NCBI RefSeq assembly: GCF_011075055.1
Contig: NC_058151.1
Location: forward strand, 2,108,001 to 2,172,000
Direction of reading: 5' to 3'
Length of the DNA stretch: 64,000 nt
Source of the DNA: Mangifera indica
Lineage: Eukaryota > Streptophyta > Magnoliopsida > Sapindales > Anacardiaceae
In this document: positions 28,741 to 40,846 of the stretch, piece after piece
Layout: each line of letters starts with the position of its first letter
How positions within the stretch are numbered: the stretch's first letter is position 1
Made by a program: the position numbers and the translations under genes
Notes under the pieces: model-generated
The model's database searches: none
Told to the model about the DNA's origin: nothing
What the model saw: only the letters and a program-made list of their open reading frames with translations

Positions 28741-31566
28741 TCAAACTAATAAAAAAATAATATAAATTTTTACATATTTTAATATTAATAGTTAAATAAT
28801 TATTTTATTCTTAAAATTAACATAAGTATATACTAATTTATATATTTTAATATAGATTTTGCCCATAATTTGAATATTCTGTTTTATATCTCACAACCTC
28901 GTATAAAATTCAACTATGAGAGAATAAAAAAAATTAAAAAAAAAACTTTTGTGCTACTTTTTATAGCTTGTAAAGACAAAATATTACTATTTTTTTTATT
29001 TATTATATTTTTCTTACATAATAAAAAGAAGTGGATAGAAAATTGGATCAGGATCCTCCATTCACGGAGAAAATAAATACTCATAATTTATTAATTTAGA
29101 TCTTATTCTAGGTTTTCACATGTTTATATAGATTTAGATCCTATTAATTTATTTGACAATAAATTTAATAATTTAAAATCCAAGATCTATGTTTTCTTGA
29201 AAAATTGACGGAAAGAATGATAATGCAGAAGAACGGAAAGAGAATTTGCAGGATAAATGGAGGATTGAAATCTACTAACCTCAACGGTTGGATTTTGTTC
29301 TTGATCTTTCTTTATCACTCTCGATAGCGCAGAACTTCTCATCTTTCTACGAAGATTTCTGAAGAAAAATATACAGAAATTTCACCAGGTTTTTGTTTGT
29401 TTATTGAAGCTTTTGAAGAAGAAGAAGAAGAAGAGTTGGGCTGTAAATTAGATTATTTGGTTAAAATGAAAGAAAGAAGTCTTAAATCACGGGGTGATTT
29501 GCCATGGAAATACTATGATCTGAAAACCTTGCTTTCCTATAGACAAAAATATACAAATACAAACAGGAGCCAATCCCTCTTTTTCTCTAACCAACATAAT
29601 TTATTCTGTTAAAATATTATTAATCAATTTTTATAAATAAGTGGGGTTGGATTCATGGTGGGTTAATTTTTTTATTACCTTGGGTAACACCGAAGGTAAT
29701 ATATAAAAACATTGATTTACTATAATTTATTTTTTATTATTAATATTATAATTTATTAAATGATAAAATTTTTTATTATTAATAATAATATGATAAATAA
29801 TTTTTGAATAATTTTATTATTATCTCTTTTATAGAAATTAAAACGTTATTAATATAAAAAATATTTTTTAAAAATTATATTGAAAAAAAACTTTAAAATA
29901 TAATTTTATTATTTAATTTCATATAATTTGATAACATGAGAAATTATAATTTATTATTAAAATAATAAATAATTGAAAAAATATCCGGAGTTACTATTTT
30001 AAGATATAAATAACAAGTGATTTTTTTAGTAAGTTAGATTGTATCATGGCCCGGCCTAGCTCGTTCTCTATTTTAAAATATAAATAACAAGTGCTTTTTC
30101 CAACAAGTTAGATTGTGCCATGGGCCGACATAGCTCGTTGGACATGTCAAGACTAAATTATTAGTTTTCCTATTAAAAAAAAAATTGTTAAAGAAATTAT
30201 CAATTTTTGTTGTTTTTCTTATAGAAAATATCAATCGAACAAATATAATTAAAATTATTTATTTTATTTTAAAAGTAAGGTAAATAGTTTGAAAGCTTCA
30301 ACATAAAATAATAAAAGTTTAAGTTTTTAATCAAAAAATTTAAAAATTTAATATTTTTAATAAAATAATTAAAAATTTTAACTACTTAAATATAAGAAAA
30401 TCTAAGTTTTAACATTTAATAAGAAAAATCGATAATTTGATGTCTCGTTTCTCAAACATAACACCGATAATGGCCTTAACGCACAGATATTTGACAAAAG
30501 CCTGAAAAATGGTCTTCATGTGTGTCGAAATTGGGCCTAGAAAGAACTATGTCTAGGCCCACCAGAGGCCTTGAGTAAGGCCTAAATTCATTGCTTAATT
30601 TTGGTTTGTGACAATTTTATAGGGGTTCAAGAGGTGGAGATGGAAATGGAAATGGAAATGCAAAAGATAAACAGTAACAGGGTTTGGATTGGAAGAAAGA
30701 AAGGTGCTGAAAACCATTGAAAGAAAAAAAAAAAAAAAAAGCTGAAAAAGCAGCAGAGCCATAGCCGTTTCCAGGACACTCTCATTTTACTCCATTTTAC
30801 AAGAATCCAAGCAACATTGTGAACCATTATTACCATACTCATGGAACCACTATCCTTCCACACTTTGGTCTCATAACAATTATATCAGATAAGTCAAAAG
30901 TTTTAATTCTAATATGTCATAAATAAATTTCAAACTTATGCTCTCTTGTTTCAATACCCTTTACTTTTATCACTCAAACTATTCTTTTACGGTTATTATT
31001 TGATACTCTTTTGCTTAGATATCATCGACTTTTACTATTTAAATGATCTTTTTGTGATTATTAATTGACACTCTTTTATTAAGACACCTTTTATTTTTAC
31101 TATTTAAATTATCCTTTTATGGCTATTAGTGGACACTTTTTTATTTTTTCCATTCCAACTATCTTTTTTCCGGCTAGTGGTAGACACTCTTTCTTCTACC
31201 AGAATCATACATTTGATAAGCTGATTGACGATTGTGAGAGAGCAACATTGATGGGCAGTGCATGCTTCGCTGAGGAATTTGGGCAATCTAATACACTGTT
31301 ATAGATTCTGTGGTCAGAATCATTAAAGAGAAAACAGATCTCTCGTCCTTCTGACCTTTTGAGTGGGGATATTCAAAAATCTTCTGTCCTTTAATTATTA
31401 CCTTTTCAATTCTCACGATATTACCATTTGGATTATACAGAGAGAATCTTGAAAAAATTGATGGCCAGGCTCGCTCGCCCGACTTGCTCTTAACTTTTGC
31501 CAAGGTCCCAGCAACTAGTCAGCAAATTTCTTTTGAAAAAATGCGAAAAAGATTCAACCAAAAAGA
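28741..31566. other. Gene-free AT-rich region
   Basis: Short open frames at 28870-29076, 29397-29612 and 30627-30863 show no conserved domain. A 74-bp tandem duplication (30001-30148), a GGAAAT short repeat near 30642-30659 and homopolymer A near 30722-30740 are the only structures noted. Confidence 0.45.
30001..30148. repeat. 74-bp tandem duplication, two copies
   Basis: The first copy starts AAGATATAAATAACAAGTG at 30001 and the second AAAATATAAATAACAAGTG at 30075, so the period is 74 bases. Both continue with AAGTTAGATTGT, CATGG and TAGCTCGTT blocks, with scattered substitutions. Confidence 0.8.
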
Positions 31567-31620
31567 GGCCAAAAGACTATTTCCCACTCATGCTTTGTCA
31601 AAAGAGTAATATTTTGGGAT
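31567..31620 (+). mobile_element. Isolated terminus of the GGCCAAA foldback family
   Basis: GGCCAAAAGACTATTTCCCA followed by CTCATGCTTTG is a near-consensus left end, but no partner right end is visible downstream. It is either a truncated copy or its right arm is too diverged to recognise by eye. Confidence 0.5.
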
Positions 31621-31984
31621 ACTGATTAAAATAGTTGTTTTTTTAATTTTTTATATATATAATTACTTTTTTAATTATATAAATATAATTATTTTTTAAA
31701 TTAATTTTGTTTTAAAAATAAAAAGATTATGAGATTTAAAGTTGATCGGATGGACTAATTGATCGACTATGACTAACAACCAAATACTTGACCAACTAAT
31801 TTTTAAAAATAAATTGATTGGCTGAATGGTTGATCAACTATCCAACATTCCTTTTATATTTTCATCTCATTTCATTTCATATTTCAGTCTTGGTTAGACA
31901 AGCTTGTCTAAGTACAAAATCTAAGAGTATTTTAGATATTTTATGTTTTAGGCTATATATGTATACAAGAAAAAAAATGTTATT

Positions 31985-32376
31985 TTAATTAGTATAACAA
32001 TATTATGTATATAATTTTTGTGTATAATTTAATATATAAATAATATCGTATTATTATATGATTATATAATTAAAAATTAAAGACAAAATAACACTCAATT
32101 ATATGATGATATATTATTATTTATGTATAAAATTATACACAGACATTTATTATTGTTAAAATGAAAATTTTTTGTTTATATATACATTTTGAATTTACTG
32201 GAAAGAAGTTTAATCAACAATGTATCCTAAAGAGACCAAACATTAAAATTATATATAATTATTAAATAAAATTATGTTTATTTATTTTTAATACATAAAA
32301 AATAAATAAAATATATTATTATATAGTTAATTAATTTTATATTAATAATAAAATAATTTTAATTATATAATAATAT

Positions 32377-32415
<39 letters not shown>

Positions 32416-32425
32416 AAATGTGTCA
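31985..32425. repeat. Two AT-rich palindromic MITE copies
   Basis: About 31985-32160 and 32245-32425. Each has the family arm (ATTATGTATATAATTTT...), a core with AATTAAAAATTAAAGA or TTAATAATAAAATAATTT, and the inverse arm. The second copy ends in an AT microsatellite at about 32380-32411. Confidence 0.6.
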
Positions 32426-32800
32426 CAAAAAGTTATTTTTAATCATTTTAACACTTGGTCAACAAAGTTTTTATTTTTCTTGACTTTTTGTTAAATTATT
32501 TTTTTTTCTAAAGGTTTTTCGCTTTTTTATGATTTATTATTATTTTTTAATATTATTATTTATCAATCGAATTAACGTAAACTCTAATTCATTATTTTTT
32601 ATTTTGTCTACTTCGCTTTAATTTAATTCGAGCTTTATCCCTATCTTAAGAAAGGTTCTACCATTGGCCGTCTCAATTTCTAGAAGCTAAATAAATTGGT
32701 CAATTAATAGCTATCAAAATCAGAGAGAAAAAACAAAAGAGGAGGAATTCAATAATAATCAAGCGGCTGAAAACAACTCATCAAGTTTACCAAAAAGTGC

Positions 32801-32908
32801 CACGTGTGTCTGAGTAACCACTTGTTAGATGTAAGTATTCATTCACAGAATCAGAGGCATCCCACCTGAACCAAGAGCCTCAAATCTCACCCTCTCACCC
32901 TTTATAAA
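32801..32908 (+). promoter_or_regulatory. G-box and TATA box of the HMA-domain gene
   Basis: CACGTG lies at 32801-32806, within GCCACGTGTGTC, which also matches ABRE-type elements. A TTTATAAA TATA box lies at about 32901-32908, some 75 bases before the ATG at 32982. Confidence 0.65.
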
Positions 32909-32981
32909 CGCCACATGGTTCTTAAATTTTCATTTTTAATTGCATTTTCTTTTTCTCATCAGTTCTGATCTTCTTCCTGCA

Positions 32982-33461
32982 ATGGCTCAGGTACTCTTTC
33001 TCACTCATTTGAATTGTTTGAAATTAAGTTACATGGAAATTGTCTCAAATTTTGATTCTTTCTCTGTGAAAAATGTGAAAGAAGAAGGTGGTGTTGAAGG
33101 TTTTGACCATGACTGACGACAAGACCAAGCAGAAAGCCATTGAAGGTGCTGCTGATATCTATGGTATCATCTCTCTCTCTTTCTTCAAAGTTTTAAAATT
33201 TTTTTGATGCATGAGGGTTTTTCTTCTTTCTTTCTTTCTTTCGTCTTTTGTAAATATATCTGAGCTGAAGCTGATTAGATCTCCAGTTGTCAATTATTAT
33301 TATTTTTACCTTGATTTTCAGGGGTTGATTCGATTGCGGCTGATTTAAAGGACCAGAAGCTAACAGTGATAGGGCAGATGGATCCAGTGGCAGTGGTGAA
33401 GAAGTTGAAGAAAGTAGGGAAAGTGGACATCATCTCAGTTGGGCCAGCCAAAGAAGAGAAG

Positions 33462-33493
<32 letters not shown>

Positions 33494-33551
33494 GAAGAAA
33501 GAGGAGAAGAAAGAGGAGAAGAAGGAAGAGAAGAAAGAGGAGAAAAAATGA
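32982..33551 (+). CDS. Heavy-metal-associated (HMA) domain protein with Lys/Glu repeat tail
   Basis: Three exons: 32982-32990 (MAQ), 33085-33163 and 33322-33551, giving 105 residues. The HMA fold spans about residues 3-70 with the pattern [19 protein letters not shown], then [18 protein letters not shown] and [18 protein letters not shown]. The metal-binding M-x-C-x-x-C motif is absent: the loop reads MTDDKTKQK, so this domain is not expected to bind metal through the usual cysteine pair. The tail is eight EEKK units encoded by a GAGAAGAAAGAA-type repeat at about 33454-33548. There is no C-terminal CaaX box, so it is not a typical isoprenylated HIPP. Cysteine-less HMA proteins are common in plants and some are targets of pathogen effectors; any such role here is inference. 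Confidence 0.9.
33454..33548 (+). repeat. GAAGAGAAGAAA minisatellite inside the HMA gene
   Basis: An in-frame purine-only 12-bp repeat coding for EEKK units, about eight copies with A/G drift. Being in frame and a multiple of three, copy-number change would lengthen or shorten the tail without a frameshift. Confidence 0.9.
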
Positions 33552-36403
33552 AAACCATATGTGAAATTTTTGCTCAGCAATTTCCAAAAGGCTTTGCCAG
33601 AATCGCCAGATTTGTCTCCTTGTAATATTAAAGTGACCGAAGTTTTTGTTTTTGTGCCCAGATATCTCACTTGAATGACACAAATCTATGATCAACTGTA
33701 TCAATCATTCTTCAAACATCTATAGTTTAAAGCATTTAGTAGTTGAAGTTACGTACTCATTCGAAAATTGATTTACTAGAGAGGGTGACAGGTTGAAAAG
33801 AAGTCGATTACCTTAATTTCTAAAAGAAAAGCTTTTCCTGTCCCACCTCTATCTTGTCGAGAACTGATGAAAAATTTTAGTCTTGATACGGAATGATGAA
33901 AATTTCTTATCTTTTTCTGTGGTTGAATTTCTCTTCTTTCTCTCTCCCTCATAAGACATATTTTCTCATTATTAATTATTAAAATATATCTATAATAATT
34001 TAAAATTTTAAAAATAATTTGATCGATCTTGGAAAGTGACTAGCGATGTAGCTATCAAGGGTGAAGGTGGTTACGTTACGTATTTGTGAAGACTAGAGAA
34101 CGCCACCAAATCAGATTGAACCTTGAACGGCATTCACCAGCCGCCTCTTCCCAATCAAGCATGTTGCCTTCGAAATTTATGGCAACTTTTCTCATTCCCG
34201 AGAACAAAAAGAAAAAGAAGAAGAATTTTGCGAAGCATGTAAGGCTGAAGTCCAAGGAGAGTCGGTGAGCGTGGATGCAGCATGTTTTACATGGAAGATA
34301 GCATTATTTGAATTGTTTATTATCAGCTGAAGAATCTGGAAGAGAATGACGAAGAAATAAAAATGAACAGAAGACTTATGTTTGTCCCGTATCGCTTGAA
34401 AGCATGTCATGTGACAGCTGAAATGACGCCATTGTTTGGACAGAAGAATATATAATAATAAAGAGCTTAGCTGTAACGATGATGGAAAAAACAATCACAG
34501 GTCATCAATCAATTATCACTACTCCTTTTTCACACCTAACAACCTGAAGAGCATTGGATAAGCTGTTGGCTCTTTTCAATCTCTTGCAAGTATCAACAAG
34601 CTTGTACCTGTAGAAAAAACTGAAGACGGCAAAAGAATTACACTATGCCCAACAAAATTGGTCTCTATTGTTATTTCAGTTAGTTTTACCAATAAATTAA
34701 GAATTTAATTTTAATATATTGTTAGCAGTCTTGAATCTAAACCCCTCACATGGAGATTCCAAAGTCCTTTATCACTCATGCTCCCGTTATGTCTGGTCTT
34801 CATCATGTTGATGATATTCCTGCTGCTTTCAAGGGCAGGATAAGAAGGTCCACAGCAATGATAGCCCCTGCTATACCACCTTTGGCAGGATCACAGAAAC
34901 TTGGCTGCAACGGCATAATGGAAATGTCATCTTTGATAATTGCGACGTTGTACCTGGGCTGTGAGGGCTCTCAGCCACCTGGATAGTTCAATTTGCTCAT
35001 CAGCCCCTGACCCTGAGATGCAACCATATTTCACAGCCACAGCCAGAAGCCAAAACACCACTCATTGCCCATTTCAACACAACTCAGTCTCCATTCACTT
35101 TCCTTCAGCATGTCTACGTCACAATCACCTCAACTTTGTTCTTATCCATGCTTTACTCAAAATTCTGTAGACCTTATGACTTAAAAACTCTCAATCCTTG
35201 AAAGTCTGAAATGCATAGGACCTGATAAAAAGCATAAAGATCTCATATCCATTACATAGTGATATTAATTAAAGGAAACTTTAAGTTTTAAACCAAAACA
35301 AGAATCTAGATTAAACAATGAAGCTAATGCTCCAGATACAACGTATATTATATGGAAAAGGTGGATCGATTGGAAAATGCGAACACCTCTATCAGTAAGA
35401 CTAAAATAAGCAGAGAAAGAGGAGGGAAGCAAAAATGCAAAATAGAAATAAGTAGCTATATAAGTAAATAAAGGACAGCATTAAGCAAGACATTCTTGTA
35501 GTGATGTTAGACATTCTCTATAAACAAAAAACGAGCACCATACATCGCAAGCATTGCACAAAGTGAGTATATGGAGATTGGAGTGAAAAACAGAAAGATA
35601 TAAAGTTATCTTATACTGAATAGTCTAGTGCACAATTAGTTCTTTTAACTTTCACCATGTCGAAAACAAAGAATAATATAGGAGTAGAAATCAATTTGGC
35701 GACCACGCTATTAATCAAGCACATAAAACAATTATTAATCACGCAGAGAATCCCAAACAGAGAACCCAGCCTAGAGTTTCAATGAATAAAGGAAAATATG
35801 ACCTGCATGGGCACTTTAAACTCTTCAATGTCAAAAATGCGACCCAATTTGACACTTTCCAAATTCTATCAAACTTCCTTCTATCAATTTAATTTCTCTA
35901 AATTGATTCCAATTGAGGATTTATGGTCAACTCCATGGTCAAACAACTGCTACTGTCCTCAAAGAAAATTCACCAATATATTCACATGAAGGTCAGATTT
36001 CAAACTCTAGCAGGAATAACTTTCTTAAGGAAAATTCCATCTTGATCTCTCAATGGAAATTATGGTAATTAAAACTATATTTTGGTACAGAACAAATTAT
36101 GCCGCATGCTGCATCATCATGATAAGCACCAAGTGCCAGGGACATTTTAATAATCTGATTACTCTAAAACTGGCATGCTAACACAAATAAATTTATCAAG
36201 AAAGTTGGGAAGAAAGCGTGAAAGACACAAGTTTAGCTTTTTTATATATCTCAAAATTTGACATGAAAAATTGGAGAACAGAAATGAATGTTTACCATTT
36301 GAGGCTATTACAGGCAGCAGGTACATGTGTTCAAGGGGCTGAACAAACAAGCATGTTCAGAGTAATCTGACAACCGAACAATTACATATTCCACAATTAT
36401 GTG
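33552..36403. other. Spacer with a possible gene remnant
   Basis: Mostly unassigned. On the minus strand at about 34745-35040, a stretch reads as protein-like sequence with several stops (segments such as YNVAIIKDDISIMPLQPSF and DPAKGGIAGAIIAVDLLI). I do not recognise it. It may be a decayed gene fragment. Elsewhere nothing is supported. Confidence 0.35.
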
Positions 36404-37720
36404 CTAGCATCTTCTATATCTTTTGAATTTTGGGACTAGATGTGCTTATTTCCCCTTTCCAAACGTATGTCTAATCACTTCATGTGCTTTTGACAGCTTT
36501 CCCGTGTTCTGCAAATTACTCACTAGGGTATTATCCACACGGAAATTTGGATTGCAACCTCTGGATTCCATTTGTTTCAGCATTGAACATGTCAAATTTC
36601 CCTGCCATGCAGAAACTGCGAATCATGATATTGTATGAATATACATTTGGAAGCAGAGTCCCTCGCCTTCTCCAGCTCCTCAGCAACTACGTAACCTGTT
36701 ATCATAACAGTAAAACAAACCGCATCAGGCATGCACCCTCTCTTGATCATCTCATCAAAAAAATACTGGCATGCATCTAAATTTCCAGCTCGGCTCAGGC
36801 CATCCATCAATGTGGTGAAATGAAGGACACTTGGATAGAAACCCACTTCTTTGACGTGATTCAAGAGATTAAGCACTGCAAGTGGCTTATCCCCTTTGCC
36901 AAGGACACAGAGAAGGAAGTTATATGTATGAAAATTAGGGGAAAACCCACTTCTACCCATTTCATCAAGTAATCTGTGAAATTGGTCTAAACTCCCTAAC
37001 CTCTATTTTGCACACGTAATAATGTTTTAAGTAAAAATATCTGGGAGATTACCCTCATCAGACATCTGCTGATATACCTACTCTATCAACTTATACTTCT
37101 TAATAGCAAGAAGTGAATATAGAATTGCATTATAAGAGTGTTTTAATGGCCTATAATTAAATGTCTTGGACTTAATAAACCTCTGCACAACTTTCCTTGC
37201 TAAACCTTCCTCACCACAAGTATGAATCAATATGTTAAACGTCTGTGCTGTAGTTGGGAACCCGTTCTCAATCATCTCATCGACCAGCCTCCACATTGTC
37301 TTAAACTCCTCACAATCTGCAAATATCTTCATTATCGAATGATAAGGGTTTGTCGTGTGCCTAAAATTTTCCTGTAGACCAGACCATACAAAAAACTTGT
37401 AGCCTAATTTTGCACACCTGGTCTTGTTTGCATTCTCTACATTCCTCAAAACTCCCAAAAGAACTTCTCTGACAAGTATCCTTGAAACCCTAATTCCCGA
37501 GTCGCTGAGAGCCAATTTTGCATCAAAATGAGGAGCATCATGCTGTAAAATTTCAAGTACTCTTCCAGCATCGGACTTAAGATTATCAAGAAACTTTTCC
37601 TCACCAAGAAGTGCCACTCTGAGGACTCGTAATCGTAAAAATGGGGGTTTTCAGTTGTAGCAGAATCGAAATGAGAAGTTTCCCACTCTTTAGTTGAACT
37701 CTCCTCAATGCAATAAAAAT
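36404..37720 (-). pseudogene. Pentatricopeptide repeat (PPR) protein pseudogene
   Basis: Minus-strand sequence reads as a plant PPR protein of the At3g60050/At1g55630 type. The N-terminal part (VALLGEEKFLDNL, NKTRCAKLGYKFFVWSG, NPYHSIMKIFADCEEF) leads into several PPR motifs (TAQTFNILIHTCGEEGLA, HSYNAILYSLL). Then come in-frame stops: one after YKLIE at 37078-37080, where relatives have Trp, and two more before the next intact block (FHTYNFLLCVLGKGDKPLA, VLHFTTLMDGLSRAGNLDA). After ELEKA the frame shifts, then MESRGCNPNF appears in another frame, another stop follows, and KFKRYRRC precedes the ancestral stop at 36404-36406. An additional frameshift lies near 37617. At least four stops and two or more frameshifts exclude a working gene. 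Such proteins bind organellar RNA. Confidence 0.88.
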
Positions 37721-38789
37721 AAAACATGTAAATTTATTAACAATTCTTGCAACAAATAAAGCCATAGAGTTCATCGTTAAGACGATGAAGAGATCCCATT
37801 ATCTTTGCGACTTTACCATACAAAACAAATCCAAGAAACCCAGTAACAAAATGATGTTTTTGAACAAATAGAATTGACGGAACGTTAAGCACCCACCCAT
37901 CAAACTGGAAATACCCAACTGCTTAATAGGGCTCTAATGGAAGAGAAAAATGCCCATTGAACAGAGATTATGACCGAGCAAGGACTCACTTAGCGTTAAG
38001 CTGCTTGTGAAGGGCTATATTGGAGCCTGACTCGGTTATTCGAGGCTTTGATAGTGTAAGCCACCGAAGTGCTGGGGTGACAAACTGGGTATACAATGAG
38101 AAAGTTGAGGGAAACAAAGAGGGAACGATCTGGTGTTGCTTGTCAAAACAACATTACTGTGAACAGCCAATAGAGGGAAACGTAATAAACTCTTCTCAAA
38201 TTGCTTTAGAATTACTGACTGAGGATCAGATGTTTTCCTGAGAATGAATGAATTTTTCACTCAAGGCTTGTTGTAAATTTGTAATTATATTTTTCACCCA
38301 CGAATTTTACAAAATCAAGGCCGCTCAGACCCGTGGTCAGCTACGGCTGAATCCTAATCTACTCTTAGCCTTTGGAACCGCCGCTATGTTTAGCCTTTTG
38401 AGCCAGTGGGATCCTGGTTCGGTTCAACACATCATCCTGTCGATTAAAAATGTGTCGAATCCAACCCTAATATATAGTATTCATTTGATAAATTTTACAT
38501 TAAATATAATTTTTTATTTATATTATATCATATTATACTATACAATATAATATATTAATATACCCAACATTGTAATAACATCTACGATGTTACACCTTAA
38601 GGGGAACATAAAAAAGTGATGTCCACTCAGAAACTATCTACACATACAAAATATAGAAACATCAAAGCAAACAACACTGAAAATACAATTATGTTTGAGT
38701 TCGGAGTAGGATTGTACCAATTGCCAGGCTCCCCAAGTCTTCTGTCAACAGTAATGCCGATTTCCTGACTTACCGAATGAGGAATCAAA
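37721..38789. other. Spacer between PPR pseudogene and LTI65-like gene
   Basis: No gene is supported. The 38378-38480 stretch carries words like GGTTCGGTTCAA and GTCGAATCCAACCCTAA that resemble ends of the small hAT-type repeats elsewhere in the window, but paired ends were not established. Confidence 0.4.
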
Positions 38790-40846
38790 TTACTGCTGAG
38801 ATCCCTTGGATTCATCCCCTTTTCTGAACCAAGAACCAACTGCTCCTTTGACCTTATCAACCACACCATTACCACAAGTACTGCTGTTATTACTAATAAA
38901 ACTGGAATTTATGTTACTCTCCTTGGAAGAGTCATCATTTTCATGGGTTCCCAATCTCCTGGCCACGTCCTCGGACCCGGTCACTTTCCTCATAGGCCTA
39001 TCTGTTTCATCAGGTTCTTCCTTTTGTTTGTGCAAAGCGTCTGAGATTACATCACTCACAGGCTTAGAGGTTGCTGTAGGTTTCTATTGATTCACTTCCT
39101 TTGTATGAAAAGCCTCAGATATCACCTCTGATAAAGCCCTATCTTCTTCTCCGGGCTTCAATTTCTCTGCAAGATAGTCCTTCACTGATATTCCTTTGTC
39201 TTGCCCTTCAACCCCGCGTTCCTGGGCATTTCCTCTGTGGTGTTTCTCGCCATATCCAAGCTTGGAAGTTATGGCATTCTTAGCAGAGACTGCTTTATCG
39301 GCAATTGCAGAAGTGGCAGATGAAAATTTCTCAGTATAGCTACCCTGGTTCGAGGGCCTGCCAAGTACGTTCTCTTGTGGATTGTCTTCTGTGCTCTTAC
39401 GTTCTGGGGGAGATAATTCTGGCGAGAACTGGTCATGGCTTCCAGTTGGCAAACTAGTAAGAAAATCTCCGGTTCCAGTAGGTAAGCTCTGTTTTTCTCC
39501 TGAATATAAGCTCTGTTTCTCTCCTGAATTTAGTTTTGATTCGTCATAGATTTTCATTTTGTCAAAAGATTGAATAACTGGGGTAACTCCTGCTTTTTCA
39601 CCACCTGCAAACGTATCGCTCCATTCAATCAATTCAATTTCACTATTAAAAACTGAAGTGTGTGTATAAGCTGTTAGAAAAAATTTTCGAAGGTAGGCAA
39701 ACATTGATTTACAAATCCATTTTTACAATATTTCAATATTAGACTCTTGACTTTCATTTATTAGCTTCAATAGTTGTGGGGTCTGGAGTAAGATTTCTCA
39801 TTTTAAAAAAATACCGTCGTATAGGAAGACCAGTTTTACTAAATTTAAGATATTTAATAGATTAATTGTATAAATATAGGGTACAAATTGTGTGGTTAAT
39901 CTGAAGCGTATATATATAGAGTCTGGAGGAGCATTGTACAATTATTAAACTCACCTTTGCCAGTATGGTAACTGCCTTTGTTTTGATAATTCCCAGGAAC
40001 ATAAGCACCAGCAGTGTCCCTTGGAGCTCCAGGATCCTCTACCAAGCCTTTCGGTCTTTGCAAGTTCACTTTCGGTTGCCCTGAAAGTTCCTCTTCAGGA
40101 TACAGAAAAGTTCTGATTGGGTCATCGTCTCTGGTGTGTTGAATTCCAGGATCAGTGCAAGATACAGGTGTATTTTGTGGTGCTGCAGGAATTTCACCCA
40201 CGACCGTCGTCAAACCTAAATTGACCCTTTGATTTCCTTTACCTACGGCGTCGTTTACACTATCAACGTTTTCAAGATCAGCCCCTTCATCAGGATTCAG
40301 GCTCGGCAGCCGACGATCAACCTCCATGACTGTTGACTTTTCAGTATTGACTCGAGAGTCCACGACCCCAATGGTCTTAATGGCTGTGGCCTCGTATACT
40401 GTAAAAATTCATTACAAATCCTCAAACAAGGACATATATATATATATATATATAAACTAAGTAATTGACATACTTGGTGCACCATGAACTTCAGGGTCTT
40501 CGACCATTTCTTCCTCATCAAGATCATGATCATCAGGGATATGATCGTGGTCATGATTGTGATTATGACCATGTTTTGTGAGCGTGTCTTTTATCTTCCT
40601 TGCCTTTGCTTTCACCTTCTTCAGAACCCATTTCGTCTCCTGGTGATGCTTATCTTCCCCTTCTGTCAATGAAACAAATATTACCCACCATTAACAAAAC
40701 CATAACATCACATAGTTAAAATTCTTCCCACAAGTTAACTTCTGATCAAACTTACCGCCACTGGTGTGATCCCCAACAATGTGAGGTTCTTGTTCTTGCT
40801 CGTGAGCTTTGCCATGGCCATGAGCATGAGCCATTTGGAAGTCCAT
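38790..40846 (-). CDS. LTI65/RD29B-like stress-responsive protein, interrupted by a nonsense codon
   Basis: Four minus-strand exons: 40846-40756, 40662-40474, 40398-39955 and 39604 onward. The frame meets a TAG at 39086-39084 after 414 residues (…FHTKEVNQ). The same frame then stays open for 97 more codons to 38790, ending in the family's usual terminal motif VVDKVKGAVGSWF. The start MDFQMAHAHGHG and a His/Asp-rich stretch (HGHNHNHDHDH) are followed by a basic segment KWVLKKVKAKARKIKDTL. The C-terminal half has the diagnostic LTI65/LTI78 repeat GISVKDYLAEKLKPGEEDRALSEVISEAF, then a second partial repeat PVSDVISDALHKQKEE beyond the stop. Relatives are hydrophilic proteins induced by drought, salt, cold and abscisic acid. 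The stop removes the C-terminus; a recent mutation or a sequence error both fit, as coding quality after it is intact. Confidence 0.85.

Noticed and set aside
33454..33548. Regular short repeats considered as a CRISPR-like array
   Set aside because: They are an in-frame codon repeat with no spacers, inside a plant gene.
33290..33704. Minus-strand Phe/Ser-rich frames over the HMA gene tail
   Set aside because: They are the complement of the GAAGAGAAGAAA repeat and have no conserved features.
37446..37727. A 93-codon minus-strand frame
   Set aside because: Its first third continues the broken PPR sequence in a shifted frame and the rest is out of frame; it is part of the pseudogene, not a separate gene.
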